The notes under the pieces: model-generated | What the model was told of the DNA's origin: nothing | Database searches by the model: none | Seen by the model: only the letters and a program-made list of their open reading frames with translations | Translations under genes and position numbers: made by a program | From: Aequoribacter sp049615385 | GTDB taxonomy: Bacteria; Pseudomonadota; Gammaproteobacteria; Pseudomonadales; Halieaceae | Direction: 5' to 3' (one strand) | Length of the DNA: 64,000 bases | NCBI RefSeq assembly: GCF_049615385.1 | Contig: NZ_JBMZFL010000003.1 | Shown: positions 18,366-27,395 of the stretch, piece after piece | Numbering within the stretch: the first letter of the stretch is position 1 | Layout: each line of letters opens with the position of its first letter

Positions 18366-18419
18366 TCTTTGTTCAAGTGAGCGCCCCGCATACGCGGTAA
18401 ATTGAACAAACAAGGACAA
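18357..18419 (+). promoter_or_regulatory. RNA stem that masks the secA Shine-Dalgarno
   Basis: Three nested stems are visible. The lower stem pairs TTGTCCT (18357-18363, the last two sense codons plus the first stop base of the upstream gene) with AGGACAA (18413-18419), which contains most of the secA ribosome site AAGGA (18412-18416). The middle stem pairs TTTGTTCAA (18368-18376) with TTGAACAAA (18402-18410). The inner stem pairs CCGC (18386-18389) with GCGG (18394-18397). With the ribosome site closed, secA translation should be low. A ribosome halted on the last codons of the upstream gene would break the lower stem. Pairing is read directly; regulation is inferred by analogy with E. coli secM-secA. 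Confidence 0.7.
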
Positions 18420-18424
18420 CGACA

Positions 18425-21130
18425 ATGATTTTAAATGCAGTGAAAAAGATTTTTGGCACGCGTAATGACCGCGAGCTCAAACGTATTGGCAAGTTAGTCA
18501 ATAAAATTAACGCTTTCGAAGAGACCTTGGCAGCGCTCAATGATGAGGCGCTGGCATCGAAAACGGACGAGTTCAAAGAGCGTTTGGGCCAAGGCGAGAC
18601 CCTGAACGACCTGTTGCCCGAGGCTTATGCTTGTGTGCGCGAGGCGGGTAAGCGCGCCTTGAGTATGCGCCATTTCGACGTGCAAATGATTGGTGGTATT
18701 GCGCTGCACGAGGGTAAAATCGCCGAGATGCGAACCGGTGAGGGTAAAACCCTCGTGGCGACTCTGCCAGCTTATCTGAACGCCTTGACAGGCAAAGGTG
18801 TGCACTTGGTGACGGTAAACGATTACTTGGCTAATCGTGATGCGCACTGGATGGAGCCGCTGTATCGCTTTTTAGGAATGACTGTTGGCGTAATTAAATC
18901 GGGTCAAGCGAGCGAGCAGAAGAAACAGGCCTACTCGGCAGATATTATTTACGGTACCAACAACGAGTTTGGATTTGACTATCTGCGCGACAATATGGCG
19001 TTTGCGGTCGAGGACAAGCTGCAGCGCGAACTTAATTTTGCCATTGTCGACGAGGTGGATTCTATCCTAATCGACGAAGCGCGTACCCCTCTGATTATAT
19101 CGGGGGCGTCTTCAGATAGCTCGGAATTGTACAAGCGCATTAACCGTTTCGTGCCCATGCTGAATCAGGGAACCGAGGAAGTCCCCGGCCACTACAGTAT
19201 CGACGAGAAGCAACGCTCGATCGAGCTCTCAGAAGAAGGGCACGAGTATGTCGAGGGTTTGCTGGTTAGTGATGGCTTACTTGCCGAGGGTGAGAGCTTA
19301 TACGCGGCAACCAACTTGAACTTGCTGCACCACGTGCATACCGCGTTAAAGGCACATGTGCTTTTCCACCGCGATGTGGAATATATTGTCCAAGGCGGGC
19401 AAGTGGTGTTGATCGACGAACACACGGGCCGAACCATGCCCGGGCGTCGTTTGTCTGAAGGCTTACACCAAGCCATCGAGGCTAAAGAGGGCGTGCAAAT
19501 TCAAAGCGAGAGCCAGACCCTGGCGTCGACCACTTTCCAGAATTACTTCCGCTTGTACAATACGCTGTCGGGCATGACCGGCACGGCCGATACCGAAGCC
19601 TTCGAGTTTCGTCAAATCTATGGTTTAGAAGTGTTGGTCATTCCAACCAATAAGCCGATGCAGCGCAAAGATCTGAACGACTTGGTATACCTAACCCGCG
19701 AAGAAAAGTTCGATGCGATTGTCGCTGACGTGCAATCCTGCATTGAGCAAGGCTCTCCTGTATTGGTAGGTACGGCTTCGGTCGAGACCTCGGAGGAGTT
19801 GTCGCAGCGCTTTAAGCAGTCGAACATCGAGCACAAAGTGCTCAACGCCAAATACCACGAGCAGGAGGCTGAAATTATTGCCCAAGCGGGTCGCTCAGGT
19901 GTTGTGACGATTGCCACGAACATGGCGGGTCGAGGTACCGACATCGTGCTGGGCGGTAACCTTGAGTCCGAGCTGACGGCAGCCGGTGACATTAGCGATG
20001 CCGAAGCCGAGCAAATCAAAGCGGCGTGGCAAGAGCGTCACGACGCGGTCTTGGCCGCCGGCGGTTTGCATATTCTCGGCACTGAACGGCACGAGTCGCG
20101 CCGTATCGACAACCAGTTGCGAGGCCGGGCGGGCCGTCAGGGTGACCCGGGATTGTCTCGATTCTATTTGTCGCTAGACGACAATCTGATGCGTATTTTT
20201 GCTTCGGACCGCGTCAAGGGCTTTATGCAAGCGCTGGGTATGGAGAAAGGTGAGCCCATCGAACACCGTATGGTGACGAACGCCATCGAGAAAGCGCAGC
20301 GCAAAGTCGAAGGTCGTAACTTCGATATTCGTAAGCAGCTCCTTGAGTACGACGATGTGGCGAACGATCAGCGTCAGATCATTTATCAACAGCGCAATGA
20401 TCTGCTCGAGGAAGATGATATCTCAGAAACCATCATCGCGATCCGCGCCGATGTGGTCAACGATGCCATCGACGGCTTTATTCCGCCGATGAGTGTCGAA
20501 GAGCAGTGGGATATTGCCGGTTTAGAGGCCTTGCTAGAAACGGATTTCGCCATTCAGCTGCCAGTACAGCAGTGGCTGGACGAGGATAAATCCGTTGATG
20601 AAGAGGCGATAAGAGAGCGCGTGGTGCAAGCCATTCAAGCGGCTTATGATGAAAAGTCCGAGTTGGTTGGTCCCGATATGCGCCGCATTGAAAAACAAGT
20701 CATGCTGCAGATTTTGGACCAGCTGTGGAAAGACCACTTAGCGACCATGGATCAATTGCGTCAGGGTATTCATTTGCGTGCCTACGCGCAGAAAAACCCC
20801 AAGCAGGAATACAAGCGTGAGTCGTTTGAGTTATTCCAGACCCTGTTGAACAACTTAAAGTTTGAGGTCATTAAGTTTTTAAGCCATGTGCAAATTCAAC
20901 GTCCAGACGAGGCCGAGCTGATAGAGCAACGGCGTCGAGAAGAAGCCGCACGCGAAAAATTAGCGTTTGAACACGCTCAAGCTGCCGCTATGGGTGGTGA
21001 AGCCGCCCCGCAAGATCAGACGGGCGACGCTGCAGAACCCTTCGTACGGGAAGAACGCAAAGTAGGGCGCAACGAACCCTGCCCTTGCGGTAGCGGTAAA
21101 AAGTACAAATCATGTCACGGGAAGCTCTAA
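18425..21130 (+). CDS. secA: Preprotein translocase motor ATPase SecA
   Basis: SecA drives secretory proteins through the SecYEG channel. The 901-residue product has the DEAD-type motor with MRTGEGKTLVA (Walker A) and VDEVDSILIDEART (Walker B region), the preprotein cross-linking domain, the second motor domain with TNMAGRGTDI, the helical scaffold, and a C-terminal zinc motif CPCGSGKKYKSCH that binds SecB. The ribosome site AAGGA lies 8 bases before the ATG and sits inside a stem formed with the end of the preceding gene, which suggests translational control by secretion status. argJ follows after 4 bases. Confidence 0.98.
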   Translation: MILNAVKKIFGTRNDRELKRIGKLVNKINAFEETLAALNDEALASKTDEFKERLGQGETLNDLLPEAYACVREAGKRALSMRHFDVQMIGGIALHEGKIAEMRTGEGKTLVATLPAYLNALTGKGVHLVTVNDYLANRDAHWMEPLYRFLGMTVGVIKSGQASEQKKQAYSADIIYGTNNEFGFDYLRDNMAFAVEDKLQRELNFAIVDEVDSILIDEARTPLIISGASSDSSELYKRINRFVPMLNQGTEEVPGHYSIDEKQRSIELSEEGHEYVEGLLVSDGLLAEGESLYAATNLNLLHHVHTALKAHVLFHRDVEYIVQGGQVVLIDEHTGRTMPGRRLSEGLHQAIEAKEGVQIQSESQTLASTTFQNYFRLYNTLSGMTGTADTEAFEFRQIYGLEVLVIPTNKPMQRKDLNDLVYLTREEKFDAIVADVQSCIEQGSPVLVGTASVETSEELSQRFKQSNIEHKVLNAKYHEQEAEIIAQAGRSGVVTIATNMAGRGTDIVLGGNLESELTAAGDISDAEAEQIKAAWQERHDAVLAAGGLHILGTERHESRRIDNQLRGRAGRQGDPGLSRFYLSLDDNLMRIFASDRVKGFMQALGMEKGEPIEHRMVTNAIEKAQRKVEGRNFDIRKQLLEYDDVANDQRQIIYQQRNDLLEEDDISETIIAIRADVVNDAIDGFIPPMSVEEQWDIAGLEALLETDFAIQLPVQQWLDEDKSVDEEAIRERVVQAIQAAYDEKSELVGPDMRRIEKQVMLQILDQLWKDHLATMDQLRQGIHLRAYAQKNPKQEYKRESFELFQTLLNNLKFEVIKFLSHVQIQRPDEAELIEQRRREEAAREKLAFEHAQAAAMGGEAAPQDQTGDAAEPFVREERKVGRNEPCPCGSGKKYKSCHGKL

Positions 21131-21134
21131 GCGT

Positions 21135-22331
21135 ATGACGACCATTCATCCGGTTGCGGGTGTGCGCATTGGTATTGCCAGTGCAGGCATTAAAAAAGTA
21201 GGCCGCAAAGATCTTGTGGTGTTCGAATTGGCCGAAGGCAGCACGACGGTGGGTGTGTTTACTCGCAACGCCTTTTGCGCTGCGCCCGTGATTGTCGCCA
21301 GAGAAAATTTAGCGGCCACCCAGCCCAAATACCTGCTGGTGAACACCGGTAACGCGAATGCGGGCACGGGTGCATCCGGTATTGAGGCAGCGCAAGCGAC
21401 GCTTGCAGCATTAGCGCAGGCGGCGAAGTGCGAACCCGCGCAGATACTGCCTTTCTCAACTGGCGTTATTGGCGAGCCTTTACCGGTGGCAAAAATTGAA
21501 GCGACAATTCCTGCTGCCTTAAGCGACCTGCAGACGAATAACTGGGCCCAAGCTGCAGAAGGTATTATGACGACCGATACACGGCCCAAAGTGGCGTCGC
21601 GTCAGGTAGAGTTTGGCGGTGAACGCTTTGTGATCACGGGCGTGACTAAAGGAGCGGGCATGATCCGCCCCAATATGGCCACCATGCTGTCTTACGTAGC
21701 GACCGATTTAGCGATTGACGAGGTGCTGTTGCAGCAGGCTTTGTTGCGCGCTGTTGATCAGTCTTACCACCGCATCGCGGTAGACGGCGATACCTCGACC
21801 AACGATGCCTGCACCCTCAGCGCCACCGGGCAGTCGGCCTTACCACGTGTTGACTCAGACAACGAGCTCTACCAAGTCTTTTGCGAGACTTTGGATGACT
21901 TGCTGCTGGAACTGGCGCAAATGATGGTGCGCGACGGCGAGGGTGCGACCAAGTTTTTTCAGATTGAGGTCAGTGGCGGTAAGACCGAGCAGGAATGCTT
22001 GGATGTGGCCTTTACCATTGCCGAGTCGCCCTTGGTTAAAACGGCCCTGTTTGCCTCAGACCCCAATTGGGGACGCTTGCTAGCCGCTATTGGGCGCGCC
22101 GGTTTGCACGACTTAGTCATCGATGACGTAACGCTGCATTTAAACGATGTGCTAATCGCCGAGCAGGGTTGTAGAGCCGCTTCTTATACCGAAGAACAGG
22201 GTGTAGCGGCGATGGCGCCAACGGACATTGTGCTTCGAGTTGGCTTGAACCGAGGGCCTGCGCAGACCACGGTCTACACCACGGACTTTTCCTACGATTA
22301 CGTGCGGATTAATGCCGAATACCGAACCTAA
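21135..22331 (+). CDS. argJ: Bifunctional glutamate N-acetyltransferase / ornithine acetyltransferase ArgJ
   Basis: ArgJ moves the acetyl group from N-acetylornithine to glutamate in the cyclic arginine pathway, and bifunctional forms also use acetyl-CoA. The self-cleavage and catalytic motif PNMATMLSY is present near residues 180-188, with Thr as the nucleophile that becomes the N-terminus of the beta chain. Length is 398 residues. Directly after secA, as in Pseudomonas. Whether it is mono- or bifunctional cannot be told from the sequence by eye. Confidence 0.94.
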   Translation: MTTIHPVAGVRIGIASAGIKKVGRKDLVVFELAEGSTTVGVFTRNAFCAAPVIVARENLAATQPKYLLVNTGNANAGTGASGIEAAQATLAALAQAAKCEPAQILPFSTGVIGEPLPVAKIEATIPAALSDLQTNNWAQAAEGIMTTDTRPKVASRQVEFGGERFVITGVTKGAGMIRPNMATMLSYVATDLAIDEVLLQQALLRAVDQSYHRIAVDGDTSTNDACTLSATGQSALPRVDSDNELYQVFCETLDDLLLELAQMMVRDGEGATKFFQIEVSGGKTEQECLDVAFTIAESPLVKTALFASDPNWGRLLAAIGRAGLHDLVIDDVTLHLNDVLIAEQGCRAASYTEEQGVAAMAPTDIVLRVGLNRGPAQTTVYTTDFSYDYVRINAEYRT

Positions 22332-22734
22332 ACCCACACTGCACGTTGCCGTCGGCGTGATTTTGCGCGAGGGCGACCTGTTTATCGCCAAGCGGCAGGG
22401 TGATCAACATCTTGCCGGCTTGTGGGAATTCCCGGGCGGTAAGGTGGAGGCCGACGAGACGGTACTCGATGCACTAAAGCGCGAGCTGTATGAAGAGCTG
22501 GGTATCGATGTGATCAGTGCTGCCCCCCTGATTCGGCAGCGTCATGAGTATGATATTCGTACGGTTGTGCTCGATTGCTGGCTGGTTACTGAGTTTAACG
22601 GTGAGGCACATGGTAAAGAGGGGCAACCCACAACCTGGGCTAAGATTGAAGCGTGCGCGAGCACCTACCCCATGCCCGAACCCAACGTCCACATTCTAAA
22701 GGCCTTGGTCGAGTATTTAGACCAAGTTCAGTAA
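22312..22734 (+). CDS. mutT: 8-oxo-dGTP diphosphatase MutT (Nudix hydrolase)
   Basis: MutT hydrolyses 8-oxo-dGTP and prevents A:T to C:G mutations. The Nudix box is seen as GGKVEADE followed by REL-YEELGI at about residues 42-64, and the WEFPGGK segment is typical of MutT itself. The 140-residue product is close to E. coli MutT. The start overlaps argJ by 20 bases. At the 3' end it overlaps the convergent coaE gene by 18 bases. The secA-mutT neighbourhood is conserved in gammaproteobacteria. Confidence 0.92.
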   Translation: MPNTEPKPTLHVAVGVILREGDLFIAKRQGDQHLAGLWEFPGGKVEADETVLDALKRELYEELGIDVISAAPLIRQRHEYDIRTVVLDCWLVTEFNGEAHGKEGQPTTWAKIEACASTYPMPEPNVHILKALVEYLDQVQ

Positions 22735-23307
22735 GTGACTGTGAAGTAACTCAGACTGAGCGTACAGCTCGTCTAGCCCGCCGCTATTATCGACCACGTA
22801 ATCGGCTCTGGCTAAGCGATCGTTGCGGGCAAGCTGCGCTGCCATAATGCGCTTGATTTGCTCTGGGTCGTTGTTGTCGCGCGCACTGGCTCGCTCAACC
22901 TGAAGGGCTTCGGGTACGTCAACCACCACGACATAATCTACCAGAGCTGCTTGGCTGCCCTCCAGCAGTAAGGGCGAGCTGAGTACCCGATAGGGCCCCG
23001 CTGCGCGTGCGAGCTGATCTTGTATCTCTTGCCCGATTAGGGGGTGGGTGAGTTGCTCGAGCCACAGGCGTGCTTCTGGGTTGGCAAACACAATGCTGCG
23101 CAGCGCGGCTCGATCAAGCGAGCCGTCATCTTGGGCGAGCTTTGGACCGAAGTGCTCGAAAATCGCGTCAAGTGCTGGGCGGCCCGGTTCGACAATAACG
23201 CGCGCGGCCAAGTCGGCATCGACAATGGTGATGCCCTTTTTCGCTAAGTAATCGGTCAACGCCGTTTTACCGCTGCCAATACCGCCGGTAATACCGATAG
23301 TCCGCAT
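22717..23307 (-). CDS. coaE: Dephospho-CoA kinase CoaE
   Basis: CoaE phosphorylates dephospho-CoA in the last step of coenzyme A synthesis. The P-loop GGIGSGKT is at residues 8-15 after the start MRTIGIT. The product has 196 residues. An upstream in-frame ATG would add 23 residues overlapping pilD and unlike the family, so ATG 23307 is used. It is the last gene of the minus-strand pilB-pilC-pilD-coaE block, a common arrangement. The tail overlaps mutT. Confidence 0.95.
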   Translation of the reverse strand: MRTIGITGGIGSGKTALTDYLAKKGITIVDADLAARVIVEPGRPALDAIFEHFGPKLAQDDGSLDRAALRSIVFANPEARLWLEQLTHPLIGQEIQDQLARAAGPYRVLSSPLLLEGSQAALVDYVVVVDVPEALQVERASARDNNDPEQIKRIMAAQLARNDRLARADYVVDNSGGLDELYAQSELLHSHLLNLV

Positions 23308-23314
23308 AATGGCC

Positions 23315-24172
23315 TTACATGTAGGGTGAAAAGGAGGTGATGGTATCGCCAAACACCATCGATAGCCACCCGGCAATAGCCAAATAAGGTCCGAAGGGCA
23401 TGGGTTGCTCGCGGTCTAATCGTTTGGTGGCCATCAGAGTTATGCCAATGATTGCGCCCACCGCGGACGACATCAGTATGATCATCGGTAGAGCTTGCCA
23501 CCCCAGCAAGGCGCCCAAGGCTCCCAGCAATTTGAAGTCGCCGTAGCCCATGCCTTCTTTGCCGGTCGTCAGCTTAAATATCCAATAAATACTCCACAAA
23601 ATGCCGTAACCAAACACGGCGCCCCAAAGAGCGGAGGGTAGGTCGGTGAATACGCCGAATGCATTGGCGACTAAACCAAGCCATAGCAGGGGTAGGGTAA
23701 TGTCATCAGGGAGGAGCTGAGTCTCGGCGTCGATGACGGTGAGCGCAACAAGGCACCAAGTGGTGACAAGCGCGAGTAACAACCCCCAGTCGTAGGCGAA
23801 TTGCATGGCCACCACAACGCTCAATAGGCCTGTCATAAACTCGATGATGGGGTAGCGTGCGCTGATACTGATGCTGCAGTTTGCGCATTTACCGCGGAGC
23901 AATAACCAGCTCAGGATGGGTATGTTTTGCCAGGGCTTGATGCGAGCGTTGCAGCTTGGGCAGGTAGAAGGTGGGTGCGATAAGCTCAGCGGCTTGCCAG
24001 TTTGCGTGGACTCAAGCTCCAAGAAGGCTTCGCATTCGCTACGCCACTGCTGCTGCATGATTTTAGGTAGCCGTAGTATGACTACATTTAAAAAGCTACC
24101 GACTACGGCACCCAGCACAAAAAGTAAGGGGTACCACAGCGCGGGCTCGGCGGCGAGTTGGTGTAGGTCCAT
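23315..24172 (-). CDS. pilD: Prepilin leader peptidase / N-methyltransferase PilD
   Basis: PilD cleaves type IV prepilins and type II pseudopilins after glycine and methylates the new N-terminus. The product of 285 residues has the N-terminal methyltransferase domain with two zinc-binding CxxC pairs (CPSC and CANC), and the peptidase aspartates in VIDAETQLLPD and GMGYGDFKLLGALGA. About eight membrane helices are visible. No gspO is seen in the gsp operon here, so PilD probably processes both the pilins and GspG-K. Confidence 0.96.
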   Translation of the reverse strand: MDLHQLAAEPALWYPLLFVLGAVVGSFLNVVILRLPKIMQQQWRSECEAFLELESTQTGKPLSLSHPPSTCPSCNARIKPWQNIPILSWLLLRGKCANCSISISARYPIIEFMTGLLSVVVAMQFAYDWGLLLALVTTWCLVALTVIDAETQLLPDDITLPLLWLGLVANAFGVFTDLPSALWGAVFGYGILWSIYWIFKLTTGKEGMGYGDFKLLGALGALLGWQALPMIILMSSAVGAIIGITLMATKRLDREQPMPFGPYLAIAGWLSMVFGDTITSFSPYM

Positions 24173-24190
24173 GGTGCGGTCTCGGTGGCC

Positions 24191-25402
24191 TTAAACCACT
24201 GATCCTAACATAAAGATGGGCAGATACATCGCAACCATCAGGCCGCCGACCAGCACACCCAGTACCGCCATGATCATGGGATCCATCAAAGAGCTTAGGC
24301 TGTCGACCGCATTATCTACGGCTTCTTCGTAGTGGTTGGCTACCTTGTCGAGCATTTCATCTAAGGCACCCGATTCCTCACCGATACTCACCATCTGCAG
24401 CAGCATATTGGGGAACAAGCCGCTCGATTTAATAGCGGCGTACAGCGAAGAACCCCCGGTCACGTCATCGCGAATGCGCAGCACGGCCTTTTTGTAAACC
24501 GAGTTGCCCGTCGCGCCGGCGGTGGATTCTAAAGCCTCGACTAAGGGTACGCCCGCCGCAAAGGTGGTTGATAGCGTGCGTGAGAAACGAGCGATGACCG
24601 CATCGTGCACGATGGTGCCGACTATCGGAGCTTTGAGCGCGATTTCGTCTAGACGGTCGTTAAATGCGGGTGAGGTTTTTTTGGCGCGGTTAAATAAGAC
24701 CACCGCTATGGCTATAGCCCCAAAAATAATCAGGTAGTAGTCTTGCGCGAAATACGAGATGTTCAATACAAATAGGGTAAACGCGGGTAGTTCAGAGCCA
24801 AAGCTTTGAAAGGTTTCCGCAAACTGAGGTACGACCTTAATCAGCAGCAACGAGGTCACGGCCAAGGCCACAATGACAACCGCAATGGGGTAAGTCATGG
24901 CCTTTTTAATTTTGGCTTTTAGCTGCTCGGTTTTTTCTTTGTAGGTCGCTACGCGGTCGAGCATGGTCTCGAGCGTACCTGAGTTTTCGCCCGAGTTGAC
25001 TAACGAGCAGAACAGTTCGTCAAACTGATCTTTGTGTTTCCCCAGAGCGCCGGCCAAGGCGTTACCCGCCGCCACATCGCCGCGAATGCTGTTTACCAGG
25101 TTGCGCATTTTAGGGTTCTCGATACCGTCGCTCACAATCTCGAAACTTTGAATCAAGGGCACGCCCGCTTTCATCATCGTGGCGAGCTGGCGGGTGAATA
25201 GCGCAATATCAGCGGCCTTGATTTTTTTACCGCCACCGCCGAATAGGGGCTTGGCCTTTTTCTTGATGGACTTAACGTTAATACCGCGACGACGTAACTG
25301 GGCCTTGGCTAGGCTTACCGAAGTAGCTTCCAGCTCGCCGTTGGTTTCTTTGCCGCGCTTGTCGGTGCCAACCCAAACAAATTCAAAGGTCTTTGCTGCC
25401 AT
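24191..25402 (-). CDS. pilC: Type IV pilus inner membrane platform protein PilC
   Basis: PilC is the inner membrane platform on which PilB assembles the pilus. The product has 403 residues in two GspF-type repeats, each followed by hydrophobic helices: one repeat starts at FTRQLATMMKAGVPLIQSF and the other at FSRTLSTTFAAGVPLVEAL. The C-terminus ends in a membrane helix, IMAVLGVLVGGLMVAMYLP. It lies 14 bases after pilB and 18 before pilD on the minus strand. The neighbouring pilin genes make PilC rather than GspF the right call. Confidence 0.96.
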   Translation of the reverse strand: MAAKTFEFVWVGTDKRGKETNGELEATSVSLAKAQLRRRGINVKSIKKKAKPLFGGGGKKIKAADIALFTRQLATMMKAGVPLIQSFEIVSDGIENPKMRNLVNSIRGDVAAGNALAGALGKHKDQFDELFCSLVNSGENSGTLETMLDRVATYKEKTEQLKAKIKKAMTYPIAVVIVALAVTSLLLIKVVPQFAETFQSFGSELPAFTLFVLNISYFAQDYYLIIFGAIAIAVVLFNRAKKTSPAFNDRLDEIALKAPIVGTIVHDAVIARFSRTLSTTFAAGVPLVEALESTAGATGNSVYKKAVLRIRDDVTGGSSLYAAIKSSGLFPNMLLQMVSIGEESGALDEMLDKVANHYEEAVDNAVDSLSSLMDPMIMAVLGVLVGGLMVAMYLPIFMLGSVV

Positions 25403-25416
25403 ACCATCCTAACTCG

Positions 25417-27153
25417 TTAATCTACCGTGACTCGGTTTGCTTCTTCTAGGCTGATTAAGCCCTGCGACACTTTTCTTAAAGCTGAGGTCCTAAGGCTGTG
25501 GAAGCCTTCTTTGCGCGCTTCATCGGCGATCTCCATCGAGTTTTTACCTTCCAGAATCATGCGCGCAATGGTTTGGGTAATTTGCACAACTTCGTAAATG
25601 CCCGTTCGTCCCTTGTAGCCATGGTTACACGACTCGCAGCCAACCGCTTTTTTGATGGTGGCGCCCTTGAGCATCTCTTTGGTAAAACCCAGTTCCAGCA
25701 GGCTTTCCTCAGGTAATTCATCAATGGGGAGAGCGCATTTTGAACATAAGCGCCTCGCCAAACGCTGCGCAATAATCAAGGTCACGGCTGTTGCTAAGTT
25801 AAAGGCGGGTACGCCCATATTTAATAAGCGAGTGATCGTTTCGGCCGCGCTATTCGTGTGCAGTGTCGATAGCACTAAGTGACCTGTTTGGGCGGCTTTA
25901 ATTGAGATTTCGGCCGTTTCCAGATCACGGATCTCCCCGACCATGATCACGTCGGGGTCTTGGCGCAAAAACGAGCGCAGTGCGTCGGCAAAGTTCAGGC
26001 CCACCTTCGGGTTAACCGGTACTTGGTTAATGCCATCCAAGTTGATCTCGACCGGATCTTCCGCGGTCGAGATGTTGCGCTCGGGGGTATTAAGAATGTT
26101 AAGGCCCGTGTACAGCGACACCGTTTTACCCGAACCTGTGGGGCCCGTAACTAGGATCATGCCTTGCGGCTTGTCGAGCGCATCGGTAAACAGTTTTTTC
26201 TGATGCGGTTCGTAACCCAGTGCATCAATTCCCAAGGTCGCGCTGGTGGGGTCCAAAATACGCAGTACGATCTTTTCGCCAAACAGCGTAGGCAGGGTGT
26301 TCACCCGCATGTCGATAGCGCGGGTTTTTGATAACCGCATTTGGATGCGGCCGTCCTGAGGGACTCGTCGCTCAGAAATGTCCATTCGAGACATGACTTT
26401 TAATCGTGCCGCCAAACGGGGCGCCAGTGCCTTGGGCGGTTGCACGACCTCTTTCAGGATGCCATCGGCACGGAAGCGCACGCGATAGGTGTGCTCGTAG
26501 GGCTCAAAATGGATGTCGGAGGCTCCGGCTTTAATCGCATCTAAGAGCACTTTGTTCACAAAACGGACGATAGGTGTGTCGTCCGCTTCCATGTTGATGT
26601 CACCGTCGGCGCGATCGTGCTCGTCGATTGCCTCGACTTCCAATTCTTCAAACTGGCCACTTTCCAAGTCACCAAGTTGCTCGATCGCGTCTTTGGTTTC
26701 GGTGGCCTGCGAAATGGCGGCAGACAGGAATTTTTGGTCAACAATGATGGCTTCGGTGTTAATGCCGGTGTGGAACTTAATTTCGTCTAGCGCCTGCAGA
26801 TTGGTTGGGTCTGCCAGTGCGATGAATAATCGCTTACCGCGTTTAAATAAAGGCAGCGCGTGGTGCTTTTGAACAAGCTTAATGTCGACCAAGTCTTCGG
26901 GGAATTGCGCATTATCGAAGGCGCGTAGGTCGATTAGCGGAACCCCAAACTCCGATGCTGCGGCTGCAGCAATTCGAGCGCTGTCGATGCCTTTCGCGTC
27001 AACCAGGTGTTGAACGAAAGGAATGCGCGCTGCCGTTGCTTCTTTTTGTGCTTCTACGGCTTGGTCGGCCGTGATCAGGCCATCCATAATCAAACGGCCG
27101 GCTAGGCCGCCCAGTCGGGCTTTGCTTGCTGTAGGTGATGTGGCTTGATTCAC
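25417..27153 (-). CDS. pilB: Type IV pilus extension ATPase PilB
   Basis: PilB is the hexameric ATPase that powers pilus extension. An N-terminal MshEN-like domain is followed by the motor with Walker A GPTGSGKT, the aspartate box, and Walker B DPDVIMVGEIRD. A zinc-binding CSKC...CESC arrangement lies near the C-terminus. At 578 residues it is a normal PilB. It starts a minus-strand pilB-pilC-pilD-coaE operon, divergent from the pilin genes. Confidence 0.96.
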   Translation of the reverse strand: MNQATSPTASKARLGGLAGRLIMDGLITADQAVEAQKEATAARIPFVQHLVDAKGIDSARIAAAAASEFGVPLIDLRAFDNAQFPEDLVDIKLVQKHHALPLFKRGKRLFIALADPTNLQALDEIKFHTGINTEAIIVDQKFLSAAISQATETKDAIEQLGDLESGQFEELEVEAIDEHDRADGDINMEADDTPIVRFVNKVLLDAIKAGASDIHFEPYEHTYRVRFRADGILKEVVQPPKALAPRLAARLKVMSRMDISERRVPQDGRIQMRLSKTRAIDMRVNTLPTLFGEKIVLRILDPTSATLGIDALGYEPHQKKLFTDALDKPQGMILVTGPTGSGKTVSLYTGLNILNTPERNISTAEDPVEINLDGINQVPVNPKVGLNFADALRSFLRQDPDVIMVGEIRDLETAEISIKAAQTGHLVLSTLHTNSAAETITRLLNMGVPAFNLATAVTLIIAQRLARRLCSKCALPIDELPEESLLELGFTKEMLKGATIKKAVGCESCNHGYKGRTGIYEVVQITQTIARMILEGKNSMEIADEARKEGFHSLRTSALRKVSQGLISLEEANRVTVD

Positions 27154-27310
27154 GCCCGCTCCTGAAACAAAAATTCAATTAGCACTCTGTTGTTTTACCG
27201 AAATTATATGCTAACCTTGCGGCAGTGCCTAAGTATTAACGTCTGTTAACACACATAGCATGTTGCCTTTTTTGTAGAAATTTGCAACTAAAACGTATGA
27301 AATCGTCGCT

Positions 27311-27338
27311 TTGCAAATCTGCCAATCTAGGGTATAGA
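27311..27338 (+). promoter_or_regulatory. Likely promoter of the first pilin gene
   Basis: TTGCAA (27311-27316) and TATAGA (27333-27338) are separated by 16 bases, about 60 bases before the pilin start. Many pilA genes use sigma54, but no clear GG-N10-GC element was found here. The best partial match (around 27340) lacks the -12 GC. Confidence 0.45.
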
Positions 27339-27395
27339 CAAGGCATTCGGATTGTCCGATGTCGTGCAAACAAACTGTCCAATGGGGATATGAAT

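Noticed and set aside
27339..27356. Sigma54 promoter for pilA
   Set aside because: The best match near 27340 has GG but TTGT in place of TTGC at the -12 element; a sigma70-like pair fits better.
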